This document shows positions 9,358 through 18,930 of a stretch of 57,386 bases of DNA, one piece after another. Source of the DNA: an uncultured Pelagibacteraceae bacterium (lineage in GTDB: Bacteria; Pseudomonadota; Alphaproteobacteria; Pelagibacterales; Pelagibacteraceae); NCBI GenBank assembly GCA_902624185.1, contig CACNWU010000005.1, forward strand, positions 1 through 57,386, written 5' to 3'. The position numbers and the translations under genes are program-made. The notes beneath the pieces are model-generated. The model had not been told where the DNA came from and ran no database searches. It saw only the letters and a program-made list of their open reading frames with translations. Each line of letters opens with the position of its first letter. Positions within the stretch are counted from its first letter, which is position 1.

Positions 9358-11565
9358 TTAAAATAATGGGTTATTTTTGAAAAAATCTTTCATTGGGATA
9401 GGTTTTTGTTCCAAAATATATCTATAGACATTATAGTTTTCCAAAACTCTTTGTACGTAATTTCTTGTTTCTTTAAATTTTATTAATTCAATCCAATCAA
9501 TATAGTTAATTTGATTTTTTTGAGGATTTTTATTTATTTTTTTCCAATATCTTACTCTTTTGGGCCCTGCATTATATGCTGCTATCGCAAATGGATAAGC
9601 CCCTTCATATTCGAGAATTAATCCAGCAATATAATGGGACCCTAGATTAATATTGTATTCAGGATCAGTAGTTAATCTTGATCTTGAATAAGGAAGTTTA
9701 GCCTGCTTAGCTACAAGTTTTGCAGTGTAGGGCATAAGTTGCATTAAACCTTTAGCTCCTGCATGACTATTTGCACTAAGATCAAATTCACTTTCTTGTC
9801 TTATTATAGATAAAATAAAAGCACTTTCAGGAATTTTTCTTCCATTTATATAATTTGGAGTGCTTATAATCGGGTAATTAAATTTATTGTGAAATCTTTT
9901 TTCATAAGATGCTATTTTTGAAATTTGGATAGCAAAGTCAAAACGTTCTATATTTGTTGCAAGTTCGGCAGCTAAAACCTCACTGCCACTTTCAACATTA
10001 TCATTCGCTAAATGTCGAAGTATGTGTTTAGTGTATTTATCTTCATCTAATTCATCAAGTAAATATATCAATCTAACAATTTCCTTTTTAAAAAAATACT
10101 CACGATATTCTTTTTCAATTTTAATATCTTTTGAGAGTTCAAAAGTATTTTTAGGATCTAGCTCCATAAATGCTAGTTGACCATAATATGTTGTTAAATA
10201 TTTTGCAGCTTCTTTAAACCATTTATTAGATAAATCATCATTATCTAATTTTTTATGTGTTCTACCTAACCAATACGCACCTCTTGCTACGCTGATAGGA
10301 TACCCAACATTGTTATAAAAATTTTCAAAATGATCTTTTGCTAACACTGGATCATCTAAAAAACTTAAAGCTATCCATCCACTCATCCACTCTGCAGCTG
10401 CAAACTCTGGCCCCTCAGTCATTGCATGATTGCTAGATATTTTATATGCAAGTTCGTATTTTTTTTTATATATTAAAGATCTTGAAATTATTTCTCTTTC
10501 AGCCCACCATTTGTCTGGTCTAACTAAATAATTTTTTGTATTTTTTATTTTTAATAAAATTTCAACAGAGCTATCGACTCTTCCTCTTTTTCTTCTCCAT
10601 TTTAGTCTATCATAATTTAATCCTGCATCATTTTTAAATTTATCTGGAACTTTTGAAATTGCATTATCAACACCATAAGATTTACTCATTAATAATTGTC
10701 TTGCGTTATACAGAAGTTCATAATCTTTTGGCAAGTATCTTAAAAGTCTTTTTAAGTCCCAGTATTTGTTGTTCCATGCTAGATAATCAGCTCGCTGAAT
10801 ATAGTCTTCAGCATTGAGATATTTCTTAAATTTCTTTCTATAGAATCTTAAATCAGATTTAGATAATTCTGCTGTGATCCATCCATCTTTAATAAGTTTT
10901 ATTCCTCTTTCTTTATTTCCTGTTAAAATAAAACTTTCTCCTAATATCATCTTACCAAAACCACTTAAGGGTTCAGATGAACTGTACCAATCAATAATCT
11001 TTTTTGGAGAAATATTATCAGTTGAAAGCTTGTGCTCTGCTAAATATTTAACACGTCCTATTCTTGGATAATCTTCATTTCTATCTATAAAGCTTTTGTA
11101 GTCATAGTATGAGGCTTTATTTCCCTTAGTTAGTAGATGTCTCCATTGAATAAAATTATAAATTGTCTTATCTTTCGCTTTCTTTGCTGTTTTTAATGCT
11201 GAAGGCCATTGAGCTTTTTTCATCTCTGAAATAGCTTTATTAGCTAAGTTAAAATCTTTTTTGCTATAATATTTAGATATTTTGATATCCTTTACTTTTT
11301 TTGATCCAGCAATTAAAGGTTTTTTCTTTGGTAAAATAAGCCCTATTTTTTTTTCTTTTTCGACAACCACTTTCTTTTCAACATTCTTTATCTCAGTTTT
11401 ATCTATAGGTTTTGGTAATGGCTTTAATACATCAATAAGTAATTTTTTTTGAGTTTCTTCTTTTGTTTGGATTGGTTTTTTTAGAGGAATAATTTCAGAT
11501 AAAGCAAAGCTTGTTATACTTGTAAAATGAAACAAAACTATAAAAAATAAGATTTTTTTTAACAT
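9358..11565 (-). CDS. Soluble lytic murein transglycosylase (Slt family)
   Basis: 735 residues from the chosen ATG at 11565. A TTG eight codons earlier would add residues before the signal peptide MLKKILFFIVLF and is unlikely. After the signal come a Pro/Lys-rich linker (about 20-75), a long alpha-helical superhelix with TPR-like repeats (about 90-560), and a C-terminal SLT catalytic domain (about 575-700) with RQESEF carrying the catalytic Glu, GAKGLMQLMP and AIAAYNAGP. It cleaves peptidoglycan glycan strands in the periplasm to give 1,6-anhydro ends. It diverges from dapA with 42 bp between start codons. A TATAGT hexamer lies 7 bases before the ATG. Confidence 0.93.
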   Translation of the reverse strand: MLKKILFFIVLFHFTSITSFALSEIIPLKKPIQTKEETQKKLLIDVLKPLPKPIDKTEIKNVEKKVVVEKEKKIGLILPKKKPLIAGSKKVKDIKISKYYSKKDFNLANKAISEMKKAQWPSALKTAKKAKDKTIYNFIQWRHLLTKGNKASYYDYKSFIDRNEDYPRIGRVKYLAEHKLSTDNISPKKIIDWYSSSEPLSGFGKMILGESFILTGNKERGIKLIKDGWITAELSKSDLRFYRKKFKKYLNAEDYIQRADYLAWNNKYWDLKRLLRYLPKDYELLYNARQLLMSKSYGVDNAISKVPDKFKNDAGLNYDRLKWRRKRGRVDSSVEILLKIKNTKNYLVRPDKWWAEREIISRSLIYKKKYELAYKISSNHAMTEGPEFAAAEWMSGWIALSFLDDPVLAKDHFENFYNNVGYPISVARGAYWLGRTHKKLDNDDLSNKWFKEAAKYLTTYYGQLAFMELDPKNTFELSKDIKIEKEYREYFFKKEIVRLIYLLDELDEDKYTKHILRHLANDNVESGSEVLAAELATNIERFDFAIQISKIASYEKRFHNKFNYPIISTPNYINGRKIPESAFILSIIRQESEFDLSANSHAGAKGLMQLMPYTAKLVAKQAKLPYSRSRLTTDPEYNINLGSHYIAGLILEYEGAYPFAIAAYNAGPKRVRYWKKINKNPQKNQINYIDWIELIKFKETRNYVQRVLENYNVYRYILEQKPIPMKDFFKNNPLF
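9360..9377 (+). terminator. Possible terminator hairpin after tRNA-Ser, inside the 3' end of the transglycosylase gene
   Basis: AAAATAA and TTATTTT form a perfect 7-bp A/T stem around TGGG, ending in a short T-run on the plus strand. It starts 7 bases after the tRNA CCA and overlaps the last codons of the convergent gene. A stem of only A-T pairs is weak, so this is a tentative call. Confidence 0.35.
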
Positions 11566-11593
11566 AATCTTTACTATATGAATCAACAATCTA

Positions 11594-11602
11594 TGTTATA
11601 AG
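11594..11602 (+). promoter_or_regulatory. Extended -10 promoter of dapA (predicted leaderless)
   Basis: TGTTATAAG matches the extended -10 pattern TGnTATAAT with one change. Exactly five bases separate it from the dapA ATG at 11608, so the expected start of transcription falls on or beside the A of ATG. No Shine-Dalgarno is present. Confidence 0.55.
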
Positions 11603-11607
11603 TATTT

Positions 11608-12489
11608 ATGTTTAAAGGTTCAAATGTTGCTTTAGTCACTCCATTTAAAAATAATAAACTTGATGACGAAACTTATATCAAGTTAATTCATTTTCACATT
11701 AAAAATGGTACAAATGGTTTAGTTCCAGCAGGAACAACCGGTGAATCTCCTACTTTAAGCCATGATGAGCATGAGAGAGTTATAGAATTATGTGTCAAAG
11801 AAAGTGAGGGAAAATTACCTGTTTTTGCAGGTACCGGTTCAAATTCAACAGAGGAAGCTATTTCTTTAACAAGCCATGCAGAAAAAATAGGTGCTAATGG
11901 AGCTCTTATTGTTACGCCTTACTATAATAAACCAACTCAAGAAGGATTATATCAACATTACAAAGCAATTAATGACAAATGTGGGATACCTATTATTATA
12001 TATAATATTCCAGGTAGATCAGTGATTGATATGACGGTAGATACAATGGCAAGGTTATACGAACTTAAAAATATTATTGGTGTAAAGGATGCTACTGGAG
12101 ATCTAAGTAGAGTGGATCAAACTTTAAAAAAAATGGGTAAAGATTTTATACAATTAACTGGTAACGATGATAATGCATTAGAATTTAATAAAAGAGGAGG
12201 CGTAGGTGCAATAAGCGTTACTGCAAATATTGCTCCTAAACTTTGTTCAGAATTTCAAAAATATTCAGTCATGAGTGATGAAAAATCAAAATCTGAAGCA
12301 AATAGACTAGACAAAGTACTTCAACCTATTCATCAATCTATGTTTGTAGAGAGTAATCCAAGTCCTGTAAAGTATGCCGCCAAATTACTAAACCTTTGCG
12401 AGGATGATGTTAGGTTACCGCTTGTAAAAGTAACGAATTCTACAAAAGAAATTGTTAAACAAGCTCTTCATTCTGCAGAATTAATTTAA
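11608..12489 (+). CDS. dapA: 4-hydroxy-tetrahydrodipicolinate synthase
   Basis: 293 residues, normal length for this (beta/alpha)8-barrel aldolase. It condenses pyruvate with aspartate semialdehyde in lysine and diaminopimelate synthesis. Visible motifs are [17 protein letters not shown] near residue 40, the catalytic Tyr in [10 protein letters not shown] (about 130-140) and the Schiff-base Lys in [14 protein letters not shown] (about 160). It is the first gene of a short operon with smpB and folK. Its stop TAATG overlaps the smpB start by one base. It probably starts from the extended -10 element five bases upstream with no leader. Confidence 0.97.
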   Translation: MFKGSNVALVTPFKNNKLDDETYIKLIHFHIKNGTNGLVPAGTTGESPTLSHDEHERVIELCVKESEGKLPVFAGTGSNSTEEAISLTSHAEKIGANGALIVTPYYNKPTQEGLYQHYKAINDKCGIPIIIYNIPGRSVIDMTVDTMARLYELKNIIGVKDATGDLSRVDQTLKKMGKDFIQLTGNDDNALEFNKRGGVGAISVTANIAPKLCSEFQKYSVMSDEKSKSEANRLDKVLQPIHQSMFVESNPSPVKYAAKLLNLCEDDVRLPLVKVTNSTKEIVKQALHSAELI

Positions 12490-12959
12490 TGAATAGAAAG
12501 ACCACTTCTGGTTTGAAAATAATTTGTTTAAACCGTAAAGCTAGTTTTAATTATTTTTTTGAGGATTTATTAGAAGCTGGAATCGTTTTAAAAGGCTCAG
12601 AAATTAAGTCGATAAGAGATGGAAAAGTAAATATTGCAGATTCTTATGCTATTGAAAAAAATGGTGAAATAGTTTTAATTAACTCTCACATAGCATCTTA
12701 TAAACAAGCAAGTTATTCAAATCATCGACCACTTGATGAAAGAAAGCTTCTTTTAAATAAAAAAGAAATTAATAAGCTTATAGGAAAAATGCAAAGAGAT
12801 GGATTTACAATTGTTCCAACAAAAATGTATTTTAAAAAGGGTAGGGCTAAAGTAGAACTTGCAATTGCAAAAGGGAAAAAACAATTTGATAAAAGAGCTT
12901 CGAAAAAAAATAGAGACTGGAATCGCGATAAGGCAAGATATGTTAGAAAGTCAAGTTAA
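12489..12959 (+). CDS. smpB: SsrA-binding protein (tmRNA-binding)
   Basis: 156 residues. It shows SmpB landmarks: [20 protein letters not shown] near the N-terminus, [18 protein letters not shown], and the basic C-terminal tail [17 protein letters not shown] that enters the ribosome A site. It works with tmRNA in trans-translation to rescue stalled ribosomes and tag nascent peptides. It overlaps dapA by one base and folK by 20 bases. The tmRNA gene itself is not in this window. Confidence 0.97.
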   Translation: MNRKTTSGLKIICLNRKASFNYFFEDLLEAGIVLKGSEIKSIRDGKVNIADSYAIEKNGEIVLINSHIASYKQASYSNHRPLDERKLLLNKKEINKLIGKMQRDGFTIVPTKMYFKKGRAKVELAIAKGKKQFDKRASKKNRDWNRDKARYVRKSS

Positions 12960-13437
12960 TACTGTTTATCTAGGAATTGGCTCTAATTTAGGAAATAAGA
13001 TTAATTTTATCGAGAAAGCTAAATCTAAATTAATTGAAAATAATATAAAAATACTACAATCTTCAAGTTATTATGAAAGTTTGTCTTGGCCAGATATAAA
13101 AAATCCAAAATTTATAAATATTGTTCTAAAGATAAATACAATTCTAAAGCCTCTAAAATTACTTAAAATATGTAAGAATATTGAAAAAGAGCTAGGAAGA
13201 AAAAAAATGCCTAAAAACTCTCCACGAGAATGCGATATAGATATTCTTGATTACAATAGCAAAAAAGCGACTGGTGATGTTAACCTACCTCACCCAAGAA
13301 TACATTTGAGGAATTTTGTACTTTTACCTCTTTTTGAATTAAATAAAGACTGGGTTCATCCAATATCAAAACATCATATAAAAACGCTTATCTCATCACT
13401 CCCAAATAGAGACATAAGATCTATTAAACTAATTTGA
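12940..13437 (+). CDS. folK: 2-amino-4-hydroxy-6-hydroxymethyldihydropteridine pyrophosphokinase
   Basis: 165 residues from the ATG at 12940. A longer frame from 12859 would only add 27 residues that shadow the smpB tail. HPPK motifs are clear: [12 protein letters not shown] at the N-terminus, [12 protein letters not shown] in the middle and [16 protein letters not shown] near the end. It pyrophosphorylates hydroxymethyldihydropterin in folate synthesis, which supplies the THF used by sarcosine oxidase and GlyA. It overlaps smpB by 20 bases. Its stop is 20 bases before rsh. Confidence 0.95.
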   Translation: MLESQVNTVYLGIGSNLGNKINFIEKAKSKLIENNIKILQSSSYYESLSWPDIKNPKFINIVLKINTILKPLKLLKICKNIEKELGRKKMPKNSPRECDIDILDYNSKKATGDVNLPHPRIHLRNFVLLPLFELNKDWVHPISKHHIKTLISSLPNRDIRSIKLI

Positions 13438-13442
13438 TTTAG

Positions 13443-13451
13443 TGATATAAT
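13443..13451 (+). promoter_or_regulatory. Perfect extended -10 promoter of rsh (predicted leaderless)
   Basis: TGATATAAT is a perfect TGnTATAAT element in the 19-base gap between folK and rsh. Five bases (AAATA) separate it from the rsh ATG at 13457, so the mRNA is expected to begin at or within a base of the start codon. No Shine-Dalgarno is visible. Confidence 0.6.
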
Positions 13452-13456
13452 AAATA

Positions 13457-15202
13457 ATGCTAAATTCTGAAGATTTAATAAATAAAGTAAAAATTTATAA
13501 TAAATTTTTAAATCCTGAAAAATTAAATAAAGCTTATGATTTCGCAGTAAAGGCCCATAGTAATCAAAAAAGAGCATCTGGAGATCCTTATTCTGTCCAT
13601 CCAATAGAGGTAGCTAATATACTCACTGACCTTAAACTAGATAGTGCAACAATTACAACAGGATTATTACACGACACTATAGAGGATACCTATGCCACTT
13701 ATGAAACAATCAAAGGTGAATTCGGTGATGAAGTGGCTGATTTAGTTGATGGTGTAACAAAAATATCTGTTTTTGAAAACACAGCTACAACAAATTCTAA
13801 AGCAGAAAATTTTAGAAAATTAATTTTAGCTACATCAAAAGATATAAGAGTTTTGTTAGTAAAAATTGCTGATCGTCTTCACAATATGAGAACAATTAAA
13901 GCAATTGACAAAGTTGAAAAAAGAAAACGAATTGCTCAAGAAACAATGGAAATTTATGCCCCATTAGCTGACAGAATGGGGATGCATAGAATACGAGATG
14001 AACTTGAAGACCTTTCTTTTGAAATTCTAAATAATGAAGCGCGAACTTTAATACAAAAAAGACTTGATGAAATTAAATTTGATAAAAAAGATATTTTTGA
14101 AAATCTTTCAAGTGAATTTGATAAACTGTTAAAACAAAATAATATTAAATCAGAAATTTATGGTAGAGAAAAAACACCTTTCTCTATTTGGAGGAAAGTA
14201 CAAAAAAAAAGAGTCTCACTTGAGCAGATAACTGACATAATAGGCTTTAGAATAATTTTAGAAAATATTGATGATTGTTATAAAACTTTAGGTTTTATTC
14301 ACAAAAAATATAACTGTATACCAGGTAAATTTAAAGACTATATATCCTCAGCAAAAATAAATGGCTACAAATCAATTCACACTGCCGTAATTGGTTCTAA
14401 CAAAAAACCAATTGAAATTCAGATAAGAACCAAAGAAATGCATGAATTTGCTGAAAGGGGTATAGCTTCGCACTGGCAATACAAGTCTTCTGAAAAATTT
14501 AGTTCTTTAACTTGGAAAGAGTATGATTGGTTAAAAGATCTTGTCGAGATTATCGAAAAAAATGAAAATCCTGAACACTCTTATGAATACACAAAGTTAC
14601 AAATGTTCCAGGAAAATGTTTTTTGTTTCACTCCCAAAGGATCTGTCATCAAACTACCAAAAGATGCCACAGCTATTGATTTTGCCTATGCCGTCCATAC
14701 AAAAATAGGTGACACTGCAACTGGATGTGAAGTAAATGGTAATAAAAGTGAACTTCAAACAATTTTAAGAAATGGAGATAGAGTAAATATAATTACCTCA
14801 AAAAGCCAATCACCTTCTTTGCATTGGATTCCAACAACAAAGACTGGAAAAGCGCGTGCGGCTATAAGAAGATATTGGCATGACCGGGGTGAAAAAAAAC
14901 AAGAAAGAATTAAAAAATACAATACAACATTATGGATTTCGTTGCCCGATAAGCCAGGGCAATTAGGTAATGTAAGTTCTTTAATAGGTGAACATAAACT
15001 AAATATATCAAATTTAGAAATGACTGGTAAAAACCCACATTATATTAATTTTAAGTTTCAACTAATAATAAGAGATCTTAAAAATTTTACTAATTTTATT
15101 GCAGAGCTCAAACAAAAGGGTATAAAATTTAAAATAATTAGACACGAAGATAAAAGAAATGCTTTCACACAAAAAATCCTTAAATATTTTAAGAAAAACT
15201 AA
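13457..15202 (+). CDS. rsh: RelA/SpoT homologue, bifunctional (p)ppGpp synthetase/hydrolase, shortened C-terminus
   Basis: 581 residues, against roughly 700-750 in most proteobacterial long Rsh proteins. Domains in order: HD hydrolase (about 20-180, with LLHDTIEDT at 71-79 and ADRLHNM at 138-144), synthetase (about 230-340, with NGYKSIHTAV at 302-311 and IEIQIRT at 319-325), TGS (about 386-447) and ACT (about 490-561). Only about 43 residues lie between TGS and ACT, so the helical and zinc-finger/RIS regulatory domains are missing. Both catalytic sites look intact, so it should both make and degrade (p)ppGpp. The 3' end overlaps pyrE by 44 bases. Confidence 0.93.
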   Translation: MLNSEDLINKVKIYNKFLNPEKLNKAYDFAVKAHSNQKRASGDPYSVHPIEVANILTDLKLDSATITTGLLHDTIEDTYATYETIKGEFGDEVADLVDGVTKISVFENTATTNSKAENFRKLILATSKDIRVLLVKIADRLHNMRTIKAIDKVEKRKRIAQETMEIYAPLADRMGMHRIRDELEDLSFEILNNEARTLIQKRLDEIKFDKKDIFENLSSEFDKLLKQNNIKSEIYGREKTPFSIWRKVQKKRVSLEQITDIIGFRIILENIDDCYKTLGFIHKKYNCIPGKFKDYISSAKINGYKSIHTAVIGSNKKPIEIQIRTKEMHEFAERGIASHWQYKSSEKFSSLTWKEYDWLKDLVEIIEKNENPEHSYEYTKLQMFQENVFCFTPKGSVIKLPKDATAIDFAYAVHTKIGDTATGCEVNGNKSELQTILRNGDRVNIITSKSQSPSLHWIPTTKTGKARAAIRRYWHDRGEKKQERIKKYNTTLWISLPDKPGQLGNVSSLIGEHKLNISNLEMTGKNPHYINFKFQLIIRDLKNFTNFIAELKQKGIKFKIIRHEDKRNAFTQKILKYFKKN

Positions 15203-15746
15203 CGCATTATTAGAGGGACATTTTGTTTTATCTTCAGGATTACATTCCTCTAAGTATATTCAATGTGCTAAACTCTTAAGCTTTCCCACAAAAGCTGAAA
15301 AAATTAGTAAATCTTTAGCAAATAAAATTAAAAAATCATTTAAAAAGATTGATTTAATTTTAGCACCTGCAATGGGAGGAATAATAATTGGATATGAAAT
15401 AGGAAGGCTTTTAAAAAAAGAGACAATTTTTTGTGAAAGAGTTAAAGGCAAATTTACTTTAAGGAGAGGGTTCAAAATTAAAAAAAGTTCTAAAGTCTTA
15501 ATTATTGAGGATGTAATAACAACAGGAAAATCAAGTTTGGAGTGTGTAAAATTAGTTAAAAAAGCAAAAGCATCTATTATCGGTTTTGCAACAATTATTG
15601 ATAGATCAACAAAAAAGTCTTTAAAAATAAAAAAAAAGATTGTTTCTCATTTGAAGATAGATGTTCCTACTTTTAAGGCAAATAAAATACCAAAAGATTT
15701 AAAATTAATACCAATAACTACCCCAGGAAGCAGATTTATTAAGTGA
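15159..15746 (+). CDS. pyrE: Orotate phosphoribosyltransferase
   Basis: 195 residues. An N-terminal LLEGHFVLSSGLHSSKYIQC is typical of the alphaproteobacterial PyrE. The PRPP-binding loop is VLIIEDVITTGKSSLECV (about 112-130). It adds ribose-5-phosphate from PRPP to orotate to give OMP in pyrimidine synthesis. It overlaps the rsh 3' end by 44 bases in another frame and the pdxJ start by 4, as part of a tight rsh-pyrE-pdxJ-acpS-lepB-rnc-recO run. Starting at the next in-frame Met would remove the conserved N-terminus, so the overlap is probably real. Confidence 0.95.
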   Translation: MLSHKKSLNILRKTNALLEGHFVLSSGLHSSKYIQCAKLLSFPTKAEKISKSLANKIKKSFKKIDLILAPAMGGIIIGYEIGRLLKKETIFCERVKGKFTLRRGFKIKKSSKVLIIEDVITTGKSSLECVKLVKKAKASIIGFATIIDRSTKKSLKIKKKIVSHLKIDVPTFKANKIPKDLKLIPITTPGSRFIK

Positions 15747-16468
15747 TACGTTTAGGTGTTAATATTGATCATGTCGCAACATTAAGAAACGCTCGAGGTG
15801 AACTACACCCCGATCCTATTGATGCTGCCAAATTTGTAAAAAAAGCTGGGGCACATTCAATTACAATTCATTTAAGAGAAGATAGAAGACATATAAAAGA
15901 TTTGGATGTTAAACGAATATGTTCAATTAAAAATCTTAAAGTTAATTTAGAGATTTCAACAAATCCCCAGATTATAAACATTGCCCTTAAAGCAAAACCT
16001 GATTTTATATGTATAGTTCCAGAAAATAGAAAAGAAATTACCACAGAAGGAGGTTTGAATTTAAAAAGAAATAAAAAACAACTTAAAAAAATTATTTCAA
16101 AGTTTAGAAATAAAAAAATTCGAACAAGTTTATTCATAAATCCATCGATTGGAGATATTAAGATTTCAAAAGAATTAAATACTGATTGCATTGAAATACA
16201 TACTGGTAAACTAGCAAATTTAGTAAAATCAAAAAAAAAATATCAAAAAGAACTTGAACGGATAAGTGAATGTTCTCGTATTGCGAATAATCTTTCAATA
16301 GATGTTCATGCGGGTCATGGCCTAGATTACAAAACAACAAAACTATTAACTAAAGTGAAACAAATAAAAGAGTTTAATATAGGACACTATTTAATAGGTG
16401 AGTCAATTTTTTATGGCTTAAATACTGTCATTAAAAACTTTAAAAAGTTATTAAAAAGAAAAAAATGA
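15743..16468 (+). CDS. pdxJ: Pyridoxine 5'-phosphate synthase
   Basis: 241 residues from a GTG start overlapping the pyrE stop (GTGA). The N-terminus RLGVNIDHVATLRNARG and the following HPDPIDAAKFVKKAGAHSI are diagnostic, as are TIHLREDRRHI and the C-terminal VHAGHGLDYKT and FNIGHYLIGESIF. It condenses deoxyxylulose phosphate with 3-hydroxy-1-aminoacetone phosphate to make vitamin B6 de novo. PLP is then used by GlyA and MetY, encoded in this window. It overlaps acpS by 4 bases. Confidence 0.97.
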   Translation: MIRLGVNIDHVATLRNARGELHPDPIDAAKFVKKAGAHSITIHLREDRRHIKDLDVKRICSIKNLKVNLEISTNPQIINIALKAKPDFICIVPENRKEITTEGGLNLKRNKKQLKKIISKFRNKKIRTSLFINPSIGDIKISKELNTDCIEIHTGKLANLVKSKKKYQKELERISECSRIANNLSIDVHAGHGLDYKTTKLLTKVKQIKEFNIGHYLIGESIFYGLNTVIKNFKKLLKRKK

Positions 16469-16851
16469 AAATTTTAGGTATAGGGGTTGATGTAATTCAA
16501 AACAAAAGAGTTAAAAATTTACTTAATAAAAAATTTTTTATAAAAAGAAATTTTGGAAAAAATGAAGTAAAGTTTTCTAAAAAAATTTCTAATAAAACTA
16601 ACTATTTTGCAAAAAGATTTGCAGCAAAGGAAGCATTTGCTAAATCTCTTGGAACTGGTTTTAGAAATAATTTGAGTTTAAAAGACATAGAAATTTTAAA
16701 TGATAAAATTGGTAAACCTTATTATTTCAAATCAAAAAAAATCGATAAGATCATTCATGATATATTTAAGATAAAAAAATATGATTTATTTCTTTCTATA
16801 TCTGATGAAAAAGATTATTCAGTAGCTTTTACAATTTTACAAACAAAATGA
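16465..16851 (+). CDS. acpS: Holo-[acyl-carrier-protein] synthase
   Basis: 128 residues. It has ILGIGVDVIQNKRV at the N-terminus, with the Mg2+-binding Asp, and RFAAKEAFAKSLGTG in the middle, with the second metal ligand Glu. It transfers 4'-phosphopantetheine from CoA to the acyl carrier protein, activating fatty acid synthesis. It overlaps pdxJ and lepB by 4 bases at each end (ATGA junctions), so translation is likely coupled along the operon. Confidence 0.96.
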   Translation: MKILGIGVDVIQNKRVKNLLNKKFFIKRNFGKNEVKFSKKISNKTNYFAKRFAAKEAFAKSLGTGFRNNLSLKDIEILNDKIGKPYYFKSKKIDKIIHDIFKIKKYDLFLSISDEKDYSVAFTILQTK

Positions 16852-17585
16852 TATTTAATAAAAAATTTTTTATAGAAAACACTAAAACACTAGTTTATGC
16901 ATTAATAATAGCTATTATTATTAGGTCACTACTTATACAACCGTTTTATATTCCCTCATCTTCAATGGAACCAAACTTATTGGTTGGTGATAGACTTTTT
17001 GTAACAAAATATTCTTATGGTTATAGCAAACACTCTTTTCCTTTTAGTCCTCCAATTTTCGATGGAAGACTAATTGAAACAAAACCAAAAAGGGGCGATG
17101 TTGTAGTTTTTAAAACACCTGCAGATAATAGAACAGACTATATAAAGAGATTAATTGGATTACCTGGCGATCAAATTCAATTTATTGATGCTAATTTATA
17201 TATTAATAATACTGAAGTTCTTAAATCTATCGTATCAAAAACTGATGAAATTTATTGTGGGAAAAAAATTATAGATGTTTTTACTTTCGAGGAACAATTA
17301 TCTAATAATATTAGGCATAAAACAGTTTATCTAAAAGATTATTCGTATCAAAATTCAGATACATTTGTAGTTCCGAAAGATCATTATTTTTTTTTAGGTG
17401 ATAATAGAGACTGTTCTAAAGATAGTAGATTTTTAACGAGTGTAGGTTATGTCCATAAAGATAATCTTGTAGGAAAAGCTCAATTTATTTTTTTTTCATC
17501 AGATAAAAACATCGGTAATTTATTTTCTTTTTGGAAATGGGATAAATCTATTAGACTCGAAAGATTTTTTAAAAGAATTAATTAA
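16848..17585 (+). CDS. lepB: Signal peptidase I
   Basis: 245 residues with one N-terminal membrane helix (about 14-30). The catalytic Ser is Ser39 in FYIPSSSMEPNL and the general base Lys is Lys100 in DYIKRLIGLPGD. Box E is visible as FFLGDNRDCSKDSR. It cleaves Sec and Tat signal peptides on the outer face of the inner membrane. It overlaps acpS by 4 bases and rnc by one base. The lepB-rnc-recO order is common in proteobacteria. Confidence 0.96.
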   Translation: MIFNKKFFIENTKTLVYALIIAIIIRSLLIQPFYIPSSSMEPNLLVGDRLFVTKYSYGYSKHSFPFSPPIFDGRLIETKPKRGDVVVFKTPADNRTDYIKRLIGLPGDQIQFIDANLYINNTEVLKSIVSKTDEIYCGKKIIDVFTFEEQLSNNIRHKTVYLKDYSYQNSDTFVVPKDHYFFLGDNRDCSKDSRFLTSVGYVHKDNLVGKAQFIFFSSDKNIGNLFSFWKWDKSIRLERFFKRIN

Positions 17586-18253
17586 TGAAAATCGATTATC
17601 AAAATTTAGAAAAAAAAATTAAGATAAATTTTAGAAATAAACAATTATTAATAAGGTCATTAACACATAAAAGTTTTAATAAAGAAAATAACAATGAAAA
17701 ACTAGAATTTCTTGGCGATAGAGTTTTAGGTTTAGTTATGGCCAAAAAACTTTTAGAAATTTATCCAAATGAAAAAGAGGGTATACTAGATAAAAAATAT
17801 GCAGCACTTGTTAATAAAAAAACCTGTTTGCAAATTGCTAAAAAGCTTGATTTACAAAAGTATATATTAACATTAAATGCAAATAGTAAAAAAAATATTA
17901 TAGAAGATAAAGTTTTAGCTGATAGTTGTGAAGCATTGATTGGTTCAGTTTACTTGGAAAAAGGGTTTAGTTCCGTCGAAAAACTTATATTAGATATTTG
18001 GTCTGATCATATTAAAGACAGTATAAATACTCAAATAGATGCGAAAACAAAATTACAAGAATTCTCATTAAAAAAATTTAAGAAACTACCATTGTATAAA
18101 TTAATTTCAAACACGGGGCCTCGTCATAAACCTCTTTTTAAAGTAGGTGTAAAATTGATTGATACAAAATTATTTATTTCTGAGGGTAAATCTAAAAAAG
18201 ATGCAGAACAAAATGCTGCAATATTATGCTTAAAGGGTATTAAAAAATTATGA
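17585..18253 (+). CDS. rnc: Ribonuclease III
   Basis: 222 residues. The RNase III signature NEKLEFLGDRVLGLVMAKK (about 37-55) carries the metal-binding acidic residues, and LADSCEALIGSVYLEKGF holds the second set. A double-stranded-RNA-binding domain occupies about 150-222, ending in KSKKDAEQNAAILCLKGI. It cleaves structured RNA in rRNA processing and mRNA turnover. It overlaps lepB by one base and recO by 4 bases. Confidence 0.97.
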   Translation: MKIDYQNLEKKIKINFRNKQLLIRSLTHKSFNKENNNEKLEFLGDRVLGLVMAKKLLEIYPNEKEGILDKKYAALVNKKTCLQIAKKLDLQKYILTLNANSKKNIIEDKVLADSCEALIGSVYLEKGFSSVEKLILDIWSDHIKDSINTQIDAKTKLQEFSLKKFKKLPLYKLISNTGPRHKPLFKVGVKLIDTKLFISEGKSKKDAEQNAAILCLKGIKKL

Positions 18254-18930
18254 TTTGGGATGATGTTGGTTTTCTATTATCTAAGAATAGATATAATGAA
18301 AATTCTGTAATAATAGAAATATATACCAAGGATCACGGTAAAGTTTCCGGAATAATTTTTGGTGGAACATCAAAAAAAATTAAAAACTATTTACAAATAG
18401 GTAATAATTTATACGTAAATTTTAAATCAAAATCTGATAATAGACTTGGATATTTTAAAATTGAAATTCAACAAGCTCATACCCCATATTATTTTGATAA
18501 TCAAAAAAAATTAACATGTATTTCCTCCGCGATGCACTTAATAAAACTTTTGACAGCTGAGTCACAAAAAAATCAAATAATTTTTGAACTTATTAATGAT
18601 TTCTATAAGTTATTAAAAGACGATAATTGGATTAAAAAATATATTTTCTGGGAATTAGAATTTTTTAAACAAATTGGATATGATTTAGAATTTAAAAATT
18701 TAGTCGAAAAAAAATTTATTGGAGATCAAATACAATACGTATCTAAATCTTCTTCAGATAAAAAAATTGTACCAAATTTTTTAATAGAAAAATCTTCAAA
18801 TCCTGAGGATATTCTAAAATTACTTGAGGGATTAAAATTAGTAGGCGATTTTTTAGATAAAACTATATTAAAACCTAACAATCTAACTCAACCTCTTAGT
18901 AGATTGCTATTCATAAACTCACTGAGATGA
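18250..18930 (+). CDS. recO: DNA repair protein RecO
   Basis: 226 residues. It starts with the OB-fold pattern DDVGFLLSKNRYNENSVIIE followed by KDHGKVSGIIFGG. The C-terminus LSRLLFINSL matches the family. The usual zinc-binding Cys cluster of many RecO proteins is not evident, as is common in some alphaproteobacteria. It loads RecA with RecF and RecR at single-strand gaps. It is the last gene of the operon; its stop directly abuts the convergent hemB stop with no gap. Confidence 0.88.
   Translation: MIWDDVGFLLSKNRYNENSVIIEIYTKDHGKVSGIIFGGTSKKIKNYLQIGNNLYVNFKSKSDNRLGYFKIEIQQAHTPYYFDNQKKLTCISSAMHLIKLLTAESQKNQIIFELINDFYKLLKDDNWIKKYIFWELEFFKQIGYDLEFKNLVEKKFIGDQIQYVSKSSSDKKIVPNFLIEKSSNPEDILKLLEGLKLVGDFLDKTILKPNNLTQPLSRLLFINSLR

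Noticed and set aside
12859-12939. Upstream start for folK
   Set aside because: The extra 27 residues shadow the smpB tail; family alignment begins at [10 protein letters not shown] just after the ATG at 12940.
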